DNA of 63,172 nucleotides, taken from contig CAYMCP010000007.1 in the NCBI GenBank assembly GCA_964388965.1, positions 1 through 63,172 of the forward strand, written 5' to 3'. This DNA is from Albibeggiatoa sp964388965 (GTDB taxonomy: Bacteria; Pseudomonadota; Gammaproteobacteria; Beggiatoales; Beggiatoaceae). The notes beneath the pieces are model-generated. The model saw nothing but the letters and a program-made list of their open reading frames with translations, was not told where the DNA came from and made no database searches. Both the position numbers and the translations under genes were made by a program. This document shows, piece by piece, positions 52,537-62,600 of this stretch (within the stretch, counting starts at the first letter, position 1; each line of letters opens with the position of its first letter).

Positions 52537-53201
52537 CAAAGATTAGCGGTAAAGTTTTGTGCTAAAAGTGCTACGTTTAACCGATTTTGAAACGGCATGA
52601 CACCAAGTAGCGGTGCATAAATTCGTGGTTGTAGTGTTTCCAAAGTCGTTGCTACCTCGTAATCTTCATCCAGACAATTTGCTATCCAACCTTTCAGTTG
52701 ACAACCATCACGTTGAATTGCCTCCGCTGTCAGCAAGGCGTGATTAATACAACCTAGACGCAAACCGACAACTAGAATAACCTGAGCTTGTAGCGCGTTG
52801 ACTAAATCAACTAAGCTATGTTTATCATCGATCGGTACGCGCCAACCGCCCACACCCTCGATAATGATAATATCAGCTTGATTTTGTAATTGTTGATGAA
52901 TTTGGATAATTTTATCAAGTTTAATTTGAGTATTAATTTGTTGTGCGGCTAAGTGTGGTGCGATGGGTGGCTCGAAACGGTAGGGATTAATCCAGTCGTA
53001 AGGTAAAGTTAATTTACATGTCGCTTGTAACAATAAAGCGTCTGCATTGCGTAGTCCGTCCGCAATTTTTTCGCAACCTGAAGCAATCGGTTTCATGACC
53101 GCCACGCTATTATTTTGCTGTAATGCGTGAATTAAAGCCGCACTACACCACGTTTTGCCAATTTCAGTATCTGTACCTGTAATAAACCAAGTTTGCGTCA
53201 T
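52533..53201 (-). CDS. bioD: ATP-dependent dethiobiotin synthetase BioD
   Basis: The 222-residue enzyme of biotin synthesis has the P-loop FITGTDTEIGKTWCSAAL, the substrate Lys in KPIASGCE and IIEGVGGWRVPID. The start is the ATG at 53201 (MTQTWFITGTD); an in-frame TTG at 53213 is less likely. The other bio genes are not in the window. Confidence 0.93.
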   Translation of the reverse strand: MTQTWFITGTDTEIGKTWCSAALIHALQQNNSVAVMKPIASGCEKIADGLRNADALLLQATCKLTLPYDWINPYRFEPPIAPHLAAQQINTQIKLDKIIQIHQQLQNQADIIIIEGVGGWRVPIDDKHSLVDLVNALQAQVILVVGLRLGCINHALLTAEAIQRDGCQLKGWIANCLDEDYEVATTLETLQPRIYAPLLGVMPFQNRLNVALLAQNFTANLC

Positions 53202-53273
53202 AATTTTATGCAACTAACTCTCTGATAATCATATAAAAAAGATTTTTTTTACTATTGTAGGGTGCTATTGTAG

Positions 53274-53300
53274 GGTACATAAGCGATAGCGTCATGCACC
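53274..53300 (+). repeat. REP-like palindromic repeat, third copy
   Basis: GGTACATAAGCGATAGCGTC plus ATGCACC; compare 12602-12629. It is preceded by a 13-bp tandem repeat of CTATTGTAGGGT(G/A) (53253-53278). Confidence 0.6.
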
Positions 53301-53309
53301 AACTAAAGC

Positions 53310-53405
53310 GTCCATCCGAGAACGCTATTTACGGTCAAAATATTTTTATATCGTAACAAGTTTAAACAAATTTAACACTATTTTATATTTCAAATGGGTT
53401 CTATA
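53310..53405 (+). repeat. Promoter-proximal dispersed repeat, copy 2
   Basis: About 96 bp matching 1197-1285, with an 8-base insertion (TTTAAACA region). It ends TTCAAATGGGTTCTATA 40 bp before the start codon of the solute-binding lipoprotein gene; TATACT at 53402-53407 could serve as its -10 box. Confidence 0.7.
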
Positions 53406-53443
53406 CTATTAACCAACACACCACATACACGGACTCTATCAAA

Positions 53444-54541
53444 ATGTATCGGTTACTGTTTATTTTATTTCTACTCACAGCCTGTAGTGAACGAACAATT
53501 TATATTGGTTTTGTAGGTGAACTTACTGGCAGACATTCTACTGAAAACGTCGCTGTTCGCAATGGTGTGGAGCTTGCGATAGACCTACTCAATACAGAAG
53601 GTGGTATTAATGGACGACCTATTAAACTAATCGTTAAAAACGATAAAGGAAATCGTGAAATTGCTCAAGCGGTAGACGCAGAACTGATTGAGCAAGGTGT
53701 AGCAGCAATTATCGGACACATGGCAAGTCAACCGACAATTGCCGCATTACCACTGATAAATGAAACTCAAACGATACTATTTAGTCCCACTGTGGCACGA
53801 CTATCGAAACAAAAAGATTATTTTTTCCGTGCCGCTCCCAGTATCCAACAAGAAGCCAAAGCCTTTCCTAGCTATTTATACCATCATCTAGGTATTCGTG
53901 AGCTAGTAGGTATTATTGACACCAATAACCTAGATTACACGGAAGCATTATGGAATGTAATTAGTGAAGATTTTAAAACACTAGGCGGCGTGGTCCGATA
54001 TAGCTTATACATTAGGCATGAAGATTTAAAAACTTTTATTATCGAAAGTGGTCTTAATAAATTACAACCTGAAGCCATTATGTTTTTATCGGGTGCTAAT
54101 GATGTCGCATTACTTGCGCAATTTGCACGTCAGCAGGGAATTGCATCACAATTTTTTGCACCTGTTTCCGCGCATAACCAAGATTTAATCCTCAAAGGCG
54201 GACGAGCTGTCGAAAATATGCAAGTGCTCTCTATTTATAATCCAGATAACCCTTATCACAATTTCCACCCATTTAGCCAAAAATATCAACAACGTTACCG
54301 TCAAAAACCGAGTTATGGCGCAGCTTATGGATTTGAAACTGTCACTATATTGGCACATGCTTTGCGGAAAACGCGCGGAAAAGCGCAAGGTCTGTCAGAA
54401 GCATTATTGAATATTAAACAATTTTCCGCAATACAAGGCTTAATCACAATTGATGCTTATGGTGACATACAACGCGATTTATATATCATGCAAGTCAAGA
54501 ATGGGCAATTTAAAGTCGTTCATACGGTGTCGGGTTCATGA
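53444..54541 (+). CDS. Branched-chain amino acid-type solute-binding lipoprotein (probable sensor partner)
   Basis: The 365-residue type I periplasmic binding protein has a lipobox LLTAC (Cys14), then YIGFVGELTGRHSTENVAVR and GVELAIDLLNTEGGINGRP, the LivJ/Leu-Ile-Val-binding pattern. It would sit on the inner or outer membrane and bind an amino acid or similar small molecule. No ABC permease or ATPase is near. Instead its stop overlaps the start of the hybrid kinase by ATGA, so the two are made together. This suggests that it presents the ligand to the kinase. Confidence 0.82.
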   Translation: MYRLLFILFLLTACSERTIYIGFVGELTGRHSTENVAVRNGVELAIDLLNTEGGINGRPIKLIVKNDKGNREIAQAVDAELIEQGVAAIIGHMASQPTIAALPLINETQTILFSPTVARLSKQKDYFFRAAPSIQQEAKAFPSYLYHHLGIRELVGIIDTNNLDYTEALWNVISEDFKTLGGVVRYSLYIRHEDLKTFIIESGLNKLQPEAIMFLSGANDVALLAQFARQQGIASQFFAPVSAHNQDLILKGGRAVENMQVLSIYNPDNPYHNFHPFSQKYQQRYRQKPSYGAAYGFETVTILAHALRKTRGKAQGLSEALLNIKQFSAIQGLITIDAYGDIQRDLYIMQVKNGQFKVVHTVSGS

Positions 54542-56787
54542 AACAACATTCTCTTAAATCAGTATTTATCAAAATGATCATGGTGCTGGGAATACAAGTC
54601 GCGCTTATCCTTATCAGCATTTTGTGGCTTGGCGTTCATTACGTGCAACAAGAAATTTTACGCCACCAAACATTATTAATTAATGCCTTAACTGAACAAA
54701 CTGAACGCTATCTTGCTGAAACTGAAAGTTTAATTACGACGCTAGGCACGAGTTTGCCAAATTTTAACCAACTGGAACAGCAATATTTACTTGCTCAAAC
54801 CCGACACCATTATCCGCGCTTGAACAGCTTATATTTTATTAATGCTGATGGCTATGTCACCATTGAAGACAGTTTAACCTATGAGTTAAAAACATCATTA
54901 AAAGGTCTCGACTTATCCAATACACCTTATTTTCAACATGCGCAACATTCTAAAGATACTTATTTTTCAGAGCCTTTCATTTCCATTGCCAACGAAGCGG
55001 TATCACTCACTTTGGCGGTACCAATTTATCAACGTGCTAATCAAACATTCTTAGGCGTATTGGTTGGCGAATTAAACTTAGAATTATTGCAAGATACTGT
55101 AGAACAAGTACATTTAGACCCTAGTACTCAAGTATTTATCGTCGCCAAAGACGGTACGTTAATCGCCCACCCACAACATGTTTGGGTGCAAGAGCGGCGT
55201 AATTTAGGCAATTTAACATTGGTACAAATGGGCATGTCTGGACAACGTGGGTTTCGTATTTTTAATGAAAATAACACTTGGTTATTGGGCAGTGTCGCCG
55301 CTACGCATAATCAATGGATTGTTGTTACAACGCAACCATTATTCATTGCAGCACGCTCTATCATCATGATGGTTTTATTGGCTGGATTAATTTTAAGTGT
55401 AAATTTATTATTATTATTTAGTATGATGCGGAGTCAATACAGTCAAATTGTCCAACCACTATCCATATTAGTTGAGGAGGCAAATGTACTTGCCAGTGGT
55501 ACTTATCGACGTTTGAATATTGATCGTCTAGGGACTTTACAAGAAATTATCAGTTTAGGACGTAATTTTGACCAAATGGTCGGGGCGGTACAAGAACGAG
55601 ATAAAGCTCTAGCCCAACGTTTAGCAGAAACTCAAAAGGCAAAAGAAGAAGCTGAAGCAGCTACTCGTGCCAAAACCGACTTTTTAGCTAATATGAGTCA
55701 TGAATTGCGTACACCACTCAATGCAATTATCGGTTACAGTGAGATTTTACAAGAAGATGCACAACTTATTGGTGAAGATGGTTTTGTTAAAGATTTAGCA
55801 TTTATTAATTCTGCGGGAGAAAATTTATTATCTATTGTCAATGACTTACTAGATATTTCTAAAATTGAAGCAGGTAAAATGACCTTATATTTAGAAACTT
55901 TTGATATATCCGCAGTTATTCAAGAACTCGCCAAAACATCTAAACTGGTGATGCAGGAAAATAATAATCAATTAACTATTCAATGTATTAAAAATATTGG
56001 TGAAGCCCATACTGATTTAATTAAATTTCGTCAATGTGTATTGAAATTACTTGACAATGCAGCAAAATTTACACATAACGGTAAAATTAAATTAACAGTA
56101 TGCACTGAACAATATGAAGATAAAAATTGGTTGATATGTGAAGTTGAGGACGATGGTATTGGAATTAGTGAGGAGAAAATGGAACATTTATTTGAAATTT
56201 TCACTCAAGCAGATAGTTCAACTACACGCCAATACGGTGGTACTGGATTAGGATTAGCAATTACACGCAATTTTGCCAGATTGATGGGTGGTGACGTATT
56301 CGTTAAAAGTGAATTACGCAAAGGCAGTATTTTTACGCTACGCCTACCAATTAAAATAAGCATTCAAGCATTACAACAACAATTTATTTGCTATAAGGCA
56401 TTGAAACCCTTACCCTCACAAGGCGGCTTAGTGCTAATTGCAGAAGATAATCCAACAGAACAAGCGTTACTAAATGCTTACTTACAACAAACTGATTTTC
56501 AAGTTATTGTGGCAAAAGATGGTTCTGAATGTTTACATTTAGCGAAACGCTATCAACCTGATTTAATCTTATTAGATATTTTAATGCCTAAGGTAGACGG
56601 TTGGATTGCATTGACCGAGCTGAAAAATGATGAAATTTTAGCGAGTATTCCGGTATTTATACTATCTATGTTAGAAGGTGAGCAACGTCGCGCACGCGCC
56701 GCTGGTGCATCCGAATTTTTATCCAAGCCCATAAAAGCAGATATTTTATTGCAAACCATTGATAAATATCGTCAGTATGATGAATAA
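54538..56787 (+). CDS. Hybrid sensor histidine kinase (Cache-HAMP-HisKA-HATPase-REC)
   Basis: The 749-residue inner-membrane protein has TM1 (about 10-32), a periplasmic double-Cache-like sensor (about 35-270; YFQHAQHSKDTYFSEPFIS) and TM2 (about 277-299). A HAMP-like stretch and coiled coil follow, then HisKA with the phospho-His in NMSHELRTPLNAIIGYSE (about 388). HATPase_c comes next (NAAKFTHNG, DDGIGIS, GGTGLGLAI) and a receiver domain with Asp in LLDILMPKVDGW (about 680). No DNA-binding response regulator is adjacent, so the output partner is elsewhere. Coupled to the binding lipoprotein upstream. Confidence 0.92.
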   Translation: MKQHSLKSVFIKMIMVLGIQVALILISILWLGVHYVQQEILRHQTLLINALTEQTERYLAETESLITTLGTSLPNFNQLEQQYLLAQTRHHYPRLNSLYFINADGYVTIEDSLTYELKTSLKGLDLSNTPYFQHAQHSKDTYFSEPFISIANEAVSLTLAVPIYQRANQTFLGVLVGELNLELLQDTVEQVHLDPSTQVFIVAKDGTLIAHPQHVWVQERRNLGNLTLVQMGMSGQRGFRIFNENNTWLLGSVAATHNQWIVVTTQPLFIAARSIIMMVLLAGLILSVNLLLLFSMMRSQYSQIVQPLSILVEEANVLASGTYRRLNIDRLGTLQEIISLGRNFDQMVGAVQERDKALAQRLAETQKAKEEAEAATRAKTDFLANMSHELRTPLNAIIGYSEILQEDAQLIGEDGFVKDLAFINSAGENLLSIVNDLLDISKIEAGKMTLYLETFDISAVIQELAKTSKLVMQENNNQLTIQCIKNIGEAHTDLIKFRQCVLKLLDNAAKFTHNGKIKLTVCTEQYEDKNWLICEVEDDGIGISEEKMEHLFEIFTQADSSTTRQYGGTGLGLAITRNFARLMGGDVFVKSELRKGSIFTLRLPIKISIQALQQQFICYKALKPLPSQGGLVLIAEDNPTEQALLNAYLQQTDFQVIVAKDGSECLHLAKRYQPDLILLDILMPKVDGWIALTELKNDEILASIPVFILSMLEGEQRRARAAGASEFLSKPIKADILLQTIDKYRQYDE

Positions 56788-56829
56788 ATATTAATGAATT
56801 TTTAATCAACTATATTCAGCAAAATACGT

Positions 56830-58989
56830 TTAATATAGCTCAATCGGGTCAATATCAACATGCCAGCGTATCTTTTGCCCAGATGCGGGTAATTTAGGCA
56901 ACCATTGCGTCAATAAGTGATGTAATGTTGCACGTTGATTAGACTGTATTAGAAGTTGTGCTCTGTATTTTCCCGCACGTTTTGCAATTGGCGATATAAC
57001 TGGATGATGTAACTCTATGTTTTCATTGGTAAAATATTGCGCTTCCAATCTCGACATTTCTAAAAAATGTAACATTTTTTCCTGATCATCAGATTCCGCA
57101 CGTAACACCGCTAAATAACTGAAAGGTGGATAATTTGTTAATTTTCTGTCTGCCAAATGTTTAACTGTAAAACTATGATAACCCTCTTGTACTAAACACC
57201 TTAATAATGGATGATCTGGGTAAAAAGTTTGCACAATGACCAAACCTTGTTGCTCTACGCGCCCTGCACGCCCTGCTACTTGGGTAAATGTCTGCGCCAT
57301 ACGCTCTGGACTACGATAATCAGCACCAAACAATCCCCCGTCAATATTAATGATTCCGACTAACATAACATTTTTAAAATGATGTCCTTTAGCTAACATT
57401 TGTGTTCCCACTAAAATATCTGCTTCACCCGAATTAATTTTTTTAATCAAATTAGACATAGCATCTTTAGCACGAGTACTATCGCTATCAATCCGTAAAA
57501 TACGCGCATCTGGAAAACGTTGTTGTAAAATTTCTTCAATACGTTCAGTGCCTTGCCCTAAGCGCATTAGTTCTGGATGCTGACACTGAGGACAAATTAA
57601 ATCTACTGGACGCTGCGCATTACAATGATGACAATGTAAAGTGCGTGTTATTTCATGATAAGTCATATTCATCTCACAGTGCTCACACTGGGCAATCCAT
57701 TTGCAATGCGGACATTGCAATAAAGGTGCATAACCACGACGATTAATATAAATTAATACTTGCTGATTTTTATTTAAACATGTTTGAATATGATTTTGTA
57801 AAATCTGTGAAATGGGATAATTAGCTTGTTGATGCTGCATGTTGATAATTTTAAAACGCGGGTGGATGGCAACACCTGCACGTTCTGGCAAGATAATATG
57901 TTGATAACGTTGCTGTTTTGCATTATATAATGATTCTAAACTTGGAGTTGCGCTGCCTAAAATGATGGGAATATTTAATTTTTGCGCGCGTAGTACCGCC
58001 ATGTCTCGCGCCGAATAACGTAATAAATCTTGTTGTTTATAAGAATGATCATGCTCTTCGTCAACAATGATAATGCCAAGTTGAGGAAATGGTGTCCAAA
58101 TTGCCGAGCGTGTACCAATAATGATGGAAATTTGATTATTCTTAGCTTGTAACCAAGTTTGTAGCCGTTCTTTAGCAGAAATTTTTGAATGAATGACACC
58201 AATGGGAACTTGATAACGTTGTCTAAATCGTTCAACAGTTTGTGGCGTTAAATTGATTTCTGGAATTAATAATAATGCCTGTTTATTTTTTTTTATTATT
58301 TGCTGTATAACTTGTAGGTACACCTCTGTTTTACCGCTCCCAGTCACACCGTCGAGTAAACAAGGATAAAATTGCTCTAAATGTTGACAAATTTCATCAA
58401 CTGCCTGTTTTTGAGCGACATTTAAAGTCAAATGTTGTGCGTCTGTGCTGTATGATTCTGACTCTTCTTGTACAATCAATCCCTTTTTTTCTAAACTGCG
58501 TAATGTTATCGCTACATTTTTACATTGCTCTTCTAATGCTGTTTTTGAAACGCCTTGCGGATATTGTTGTAAAATACTAACGACTTGTTGTTGCTTTTCG
58601 GTAAGTGATTGCGACGTATCTGCTGCTAATTTCCATATTGTTGTCGGTTCGAGCTGGACATTTTTGCCTTGCATAATCAAGCTTGGCAATGCAACGTCAA
58701 ATGTCATACCTAATGGATAATGATAATAGCGACTTGCCCATTTAATCAATTGCATCATTTCTTCTGGAATTAAAAGGCTTGAATCTAATAATGCCACAAT
58801 AGGTTTAAGTTTTGACAATGGGAGTTCGGTTTTATTGCTAATGCCAATAACGATACCAATTAATGTACGTTTACCAAAAGGTACTCTAACCCGTATCCCG
58901 ATTTGTATTTGCTCAATGTGTGGCGGCAATAAATAATCGAAATGTGTATAAACAGCAACGGGTAGCGAAACTTGTAAAATAATTGGCAT
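56830..58989 (-). CDS. priA: Primosomal protein N' (replication restart helicase PriA)
   Basis: The 719-residue superfamily 2 helicase restarts stalled replication forks. It has the N-terminal 3'-DNA-binding domain (VAVYTHFDYLLPP), Walker A DGVTGSGKTEVYLQV, Walker B IIVDEEHDHSYKQQ and a zinc-binding module with paired Cys (LQCPHCKWIAQCEHC, CHHCNAQ, LICPQCQHPE). GSATPSLES and QVAGRAGRVEQQG are helicase motifs III and VI. Full length. It converges with the kinase gene. Confidence 0.96.
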   Translation of the reverse strand: MPIILQVSLPVAVYTHFDYLLPPHIEQIQIGIRVRVPFGKRTLIGIVIGISNKTELPLSKLKPIVALLDSSLLIPEEMMQLIKWASRYYHYPLGMTFDVALPSLIMQGKNVQLEPTTIWKLAADTSQSLTEKQQQVVSILQQYPQGVSKTALEEQCKNVAITLRSLEKKGLIVQEESESYSTDAQHLTLNVAQKQAVDEICQHLEQFYPCLLDGVTGSGKTEVYLQVIQQIIKKNKQALLLIPEINLTPQTVERFRQRYQVPIGVIHSKISAKERLQTWLQAKNNQISIIIGTRSAIWTPFPQLGIIIVDEEHDHSYKQQDLLRYSARDMAVLRAQKLNIPIILGSATPSLESLYNAKQQRYQHIILPERAGVAIHPRFKIINMQHQQANYPISQILQNHIQTCLNKNQQVLIYINRRGYAPLLQCPHCKWIAQCEHCEMNMTYHEITRTLHCHHCNAQRPVDLICPQCQHPELMRLGQGTERIEEILQQRFPDARILRIDSDSTRAKDAMSNLIKKINSGEADILVGTQMLAKGHHFKNVMLVGIINIDGGLFGADYRSPERMAQTFTQVAGRAGRVEQQGLVIVQTFYPDHPLLRCLVQEGYHSFTVKHLADRKLTNYPPFSYLAVLRAESDDQEKMLHFLEMSRLEAQYFTNENIELHHPVISPIAKRAGKYRAQLLIQSNQRATLHHLLTQWLPKLPASGQKIRWHVDIDPIELY

Positions 58990-59101
58990 CTTGTCTATTT
59001 CAAAAAGTGTATTTGTTAGACTTATGTGTATTCACGGCATACATTATCACGTGCATTTGAAGCGAGTAGAGGAATTTTAAACTTTAAAATCAAATCGTTA
59101 A

Positions 59102-59319
59102 AAAATAAATTTCATGGTTATGGATAGTATCTACAGCTAATTCTTGAACTTTGGCTTTCGCATCTTGTACACAATTAAAACATTTTCCCCGTAGATGATG
59201 GAGTTGTTTTGCAATATCTTGCACCTCTTTTTCCACCTTCCTGTTAAAGTTCCATTTATCCTTTCTTTTACTAATTCAATCGGATTAGGGATTTTTGTGA
59301 TAAATTGCAAATTTTTCAA
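59102..59319 (-). pseudogene. Degraded coding remnant, possibly transposase-related
   Basis: Reading leftwards, MKNLQFITKIPNPIELVKER continues after a one-base shift as KVEKEVQDIAKQLHHLRGK and CFNCVQDAKAKVQELAVDT. Both parts look like real, helical protein, but they lie in different frames and no start-to-stop gene covers them. The CFNC pair and the coiled-coil look are reminiscent of the C-terminus of some large Beggiatoa-type transposases; this is a weak resemblance. Confidence 0.3.
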
Positions 59320-59453
59320 GTTTTCTCCGTAAAAACTCAGCTTTATTGCATTTAACTCATTGAATTTATGTAATATTTATACTTATCTGCAAACTGACAA
59401 TGTAATTTCATCATAATTAAGAATTCTACTTTATGCGTATAAGCTAAATTTAG

Positions 59454-59467
59454 TTGATTTAGATCAA
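59454..59467 (+). promoter_or_regulatory. FNR/Anr-type site (anaerobox)
   Basis: TTGAT-TTAG-ATCAA is a perfect match to the FNR consensus TTGAT-N4-ATCAA. Its centre is 147 bp upstream of the alpha-subunit start. If used as a class II activator site (-41.5) it would start transcription near 59502, just at the 5' end of the structured leader. Confidence 0.8.
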
Positions 59468-59502
59468 GGTTTTTAAAAATAAAACGGTTCAAAGTGTACC
59501 CG

Positions 59503-59583
59503 AACTGGACACAACACCAGTTTATTCGCCGGGGTAGCCTCATTGTATCACACTATGATGTTGGACTGCCGAGTGGCGACTTA
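59503..59583 (+). ncRNA. Candidate structured 5' leader of the molybdoenzyme mRNA
   Basis: AACTGG (59503-59508) pairs with CCAGTT (59517-59522). After it, TCGCC pairs with GGCGA, and inside that GGTAG pairs with CTGCC (one G-U) enclosing CAT...ATG. The result is one small hairpin and one three-stage stem, then the ribosome site. GC-content is clearly above that of the surrounding DNA. It does not show the known molybdenum-cofactor riboswitch core to my eye. Confidence 0.35.
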
Positions 59584-59607
59584 TGATCAAAATATGGGAG
59601 TCTGAAT

Positions 59608-62600
59608 ATGTCTCAATCAAATTTTAGTCCTTCTCGCCGACAATTTCTTAAAATGATGGGGGCTGCGGGTCTTAGTGCAGTGTCGGCAAACGCATTCCCT
59701 CAATATCAATATCTCAGCCCTGTTTCAGTGGCTAACCCCTTAGAAGCTTATCCTAGTCGTGACTGGGAACATGTTTACCGTGATATTTATCGGCATGATA
59801 AAAAATTCGTTTTCATGTGCTGTCCTAATGATACACACAATTGTTTATTAAATGCGTTTGTAAAAAATAATATTGTGGTGCGCATTGAGCCAACCTATGG
59901 CTACGGCAAAGCAACTGATTTAAATGGCAATCAAAGTTCACACCGTTGGGACCCGCGTTGTTGTCAAAAGGGCTTAGTCTTGGCAAGACGTTTTTATGGT
60001 GATCGCAGAGTCAATGGTGCTTTTTTACGCAAAGGCTTCAAACAGTGGGCGGATAGTGGATTCCCCCGCGATCCCAAAACGGGTGCGGCACCAGCAGAAT
60101 TAATGCGACGTGGTTGGGATAGTTGGGTAAAAGTTTCACATGCAGAAGCTTTTGGTTACCACGCTCGTGTTTTGAAAAATGTCGCTGAAACCTATTCAGG
60201 AGAACAAGGTAAAGCTTACTTGTTAGCACAGGGGTATGACCCTGATATGGTCGCTGCCGCAGAGGGTGCTGGTACGAGAGTAATGAAATTTAGAGGCGGC
60301 ATGGCAAAACAAGGCGCAGTCCGTATTTTTGGTGCATTTCGTATGGGTAATAGCATGGCTTTGTTAGATCACCATGTGCGCGGGGTTTCGCCAGATGAAG
60401 CTAAGGGTTCTGGTGCATGGGATTCTTATTCGTTCCATACAGATTTACCACCAGGTCATCCTATGGTGACTGGCGAACAAACGAATGATTTTGAATTATC
60501 AGATACTGAAAATGCTAATTTAATCATTAGTTGGGGATTAAATTGGATCACAACCAAAATGCCAGATAGTCATTGGTTATCAGAAGCACGCTTAAAAGGT
60601 GCGAAAACAGTGGCTATTTCTGTCGAATATTCAGCTACTGCATCTAAATGTGATGATGTTTTAGTTATACGTCCTGGTACTGATCCCGCCTTAGCATTGG
60701 GAATTGCACAAGTATTGATTAGCGAAAATAAATTTAATGTAGATTTTGTTAAAAAATATACCGATTTACCCTCCTTAGTGCGTATGGATACTTTGGAGAG
60801 ACTACGCGCAAGTGATGTTTTCTCAGGACATACGGATGCGAAATTAGATAATTGGACACAAGTGATTCCTAAAGGTGGCAAAGCACAGCCCACGTATCAA
60901 CAAAATGGTGTGCAAATCCCTGAAGGATTATTAGCGGAATTCGCAGATTTCGTCTTTTGGGATGCTAACACTCAACAAGCTGTTGCCGTGAACCATAATC
61001 AATTAGGTGAACATTTTACCGCGTTAAAAATTGATCCTGCCTTGACTGGTCATTTTTCTGTGACTTTGGTTGACGGTAGTGTTGTAGAGGTGCGTCCAGT
61101 TTTTGACTTGACAAAACAGTATCTTGATGACAATTGCACTCCCGCGCAAACTGAAAAAGTGACCTGGGCACCTCAAGCTTCAGTCGTGAGTCTTGCGAAT
61201 GATATTGCAGCCAGTGATGGTAAAACGCTGTTTGCCTGCGGTATGGGTGTAAATCAATTTTGGAATAACGACAATAAAGATCGTGCTATCTTCTTAGTTG
61301 CAGCTTTAGGCGGCTGTTTAGGGCGGCATGGCGGTAATGTAGGCAGTTATGCTGGTACTTACAAAAATACATTATTTTCTGGTATTGGTCAGTACACGAT
61401 AGAAGACCCGTTCCAACCACAATTAGATGAAAATGGAAACATTAAAACCCGTTATTGTTTACGTTCAGAATCCATGCACTATTGGGCAAATGGAGAGCGT
61501 TTGATGAAAGCGGGTAATAAAAATATTACGACGGGTGCTCATGTCCCCACGCCAACTAAAACGATTTGGCAGGTCAATTCCAATTCAAGTTTAGGTAATC
61601 AGAAGAGCTTTTATGATGTCGCTTTTAATACCTTACCAAGAGTAGAGTGCGTTGTTTACAATGAGTGGTGGTGGACTGCATCTTGTGAATTTAGTGATAT
61701 TGTATATGGCGTTGATTCTTGGATGGAATTCAAATATCCAGATATGACTGCTTCCAATACTAATCCATTTTTACAACCTTATCCACGAACGCCAATTAAA
61801 CGCAGTTTAGAAACAGTTTCCGATAACGAAACTTACATGGGTGTCGCGCATGAATTGGCACAACTCACAGGTGACACCAGATTTGAAAAAATGTGGCACT
61901 TTATTGCTCAAGGACGTGCTGATGTCTATTTGCAAAGAATTATTGATAAATCTACTCCGCTTAGAGGCTATCGTTTTGCGCATATCGAAAAAATGGGAAA
62001 ATTAGGTATTCCTTGCCTACTCAATACACGTACTTATCCGCGTATCAATAGTTATGAGCAAGTGCAAGAATCTAAACCTTGGTATACGAAAACGGGACGT
62101 TTGGAATTTTATCGCCCTGAAATCGAGTTTATCGAAGCAGGTGAAAATCTCATTGTACACCGCGAACCATCAGATGCGACTTTCTATGAGCCGTGCGTCA
62201 TCCTAGCTGAACCTCATCCTGCGATTCGTCCTAAACGCCCTGAAGATTGGGGAATCGCAGCAGATGACCGTAGTCATATCACCCGTCAAATGCGTAATGT
62301 TACGCACAATGTTGTCCAATTACTAGATTCTAAGCACCCACTGCGAGATCAAGGTTGGGAGTATGTATTCCATACACCAAAATACCGACATGGCGCACAT
62401 ACAATGCCAATAGATACTGATTTTATGGCGATGTTGTTTGGTCCTTTTGGGGATATTTATCGCCGTGATAAACGCATTCCCGGTACTGGAGAGATGTATG
62501 TAGATATGCACCCGTTGGATGCGAAAAAGTTAGGTATCGAAGATGGTGATTATGTATGGATTGATGGTGATCCAAATGATTTACCTTTTAGAGGTTGGGA

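Larger units (their letters stand above)
58990..59607. other. Long intergenic region upstream of the molybdoenzyme
   Basis: 618 bp. The first 130 bp are the priA leader. 59110-59319 holds a degraded minus-strand coding remnant. The right part holds the FNR box (59454-59467) and a structured leader (59503-59583). Confidence 0.65.
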
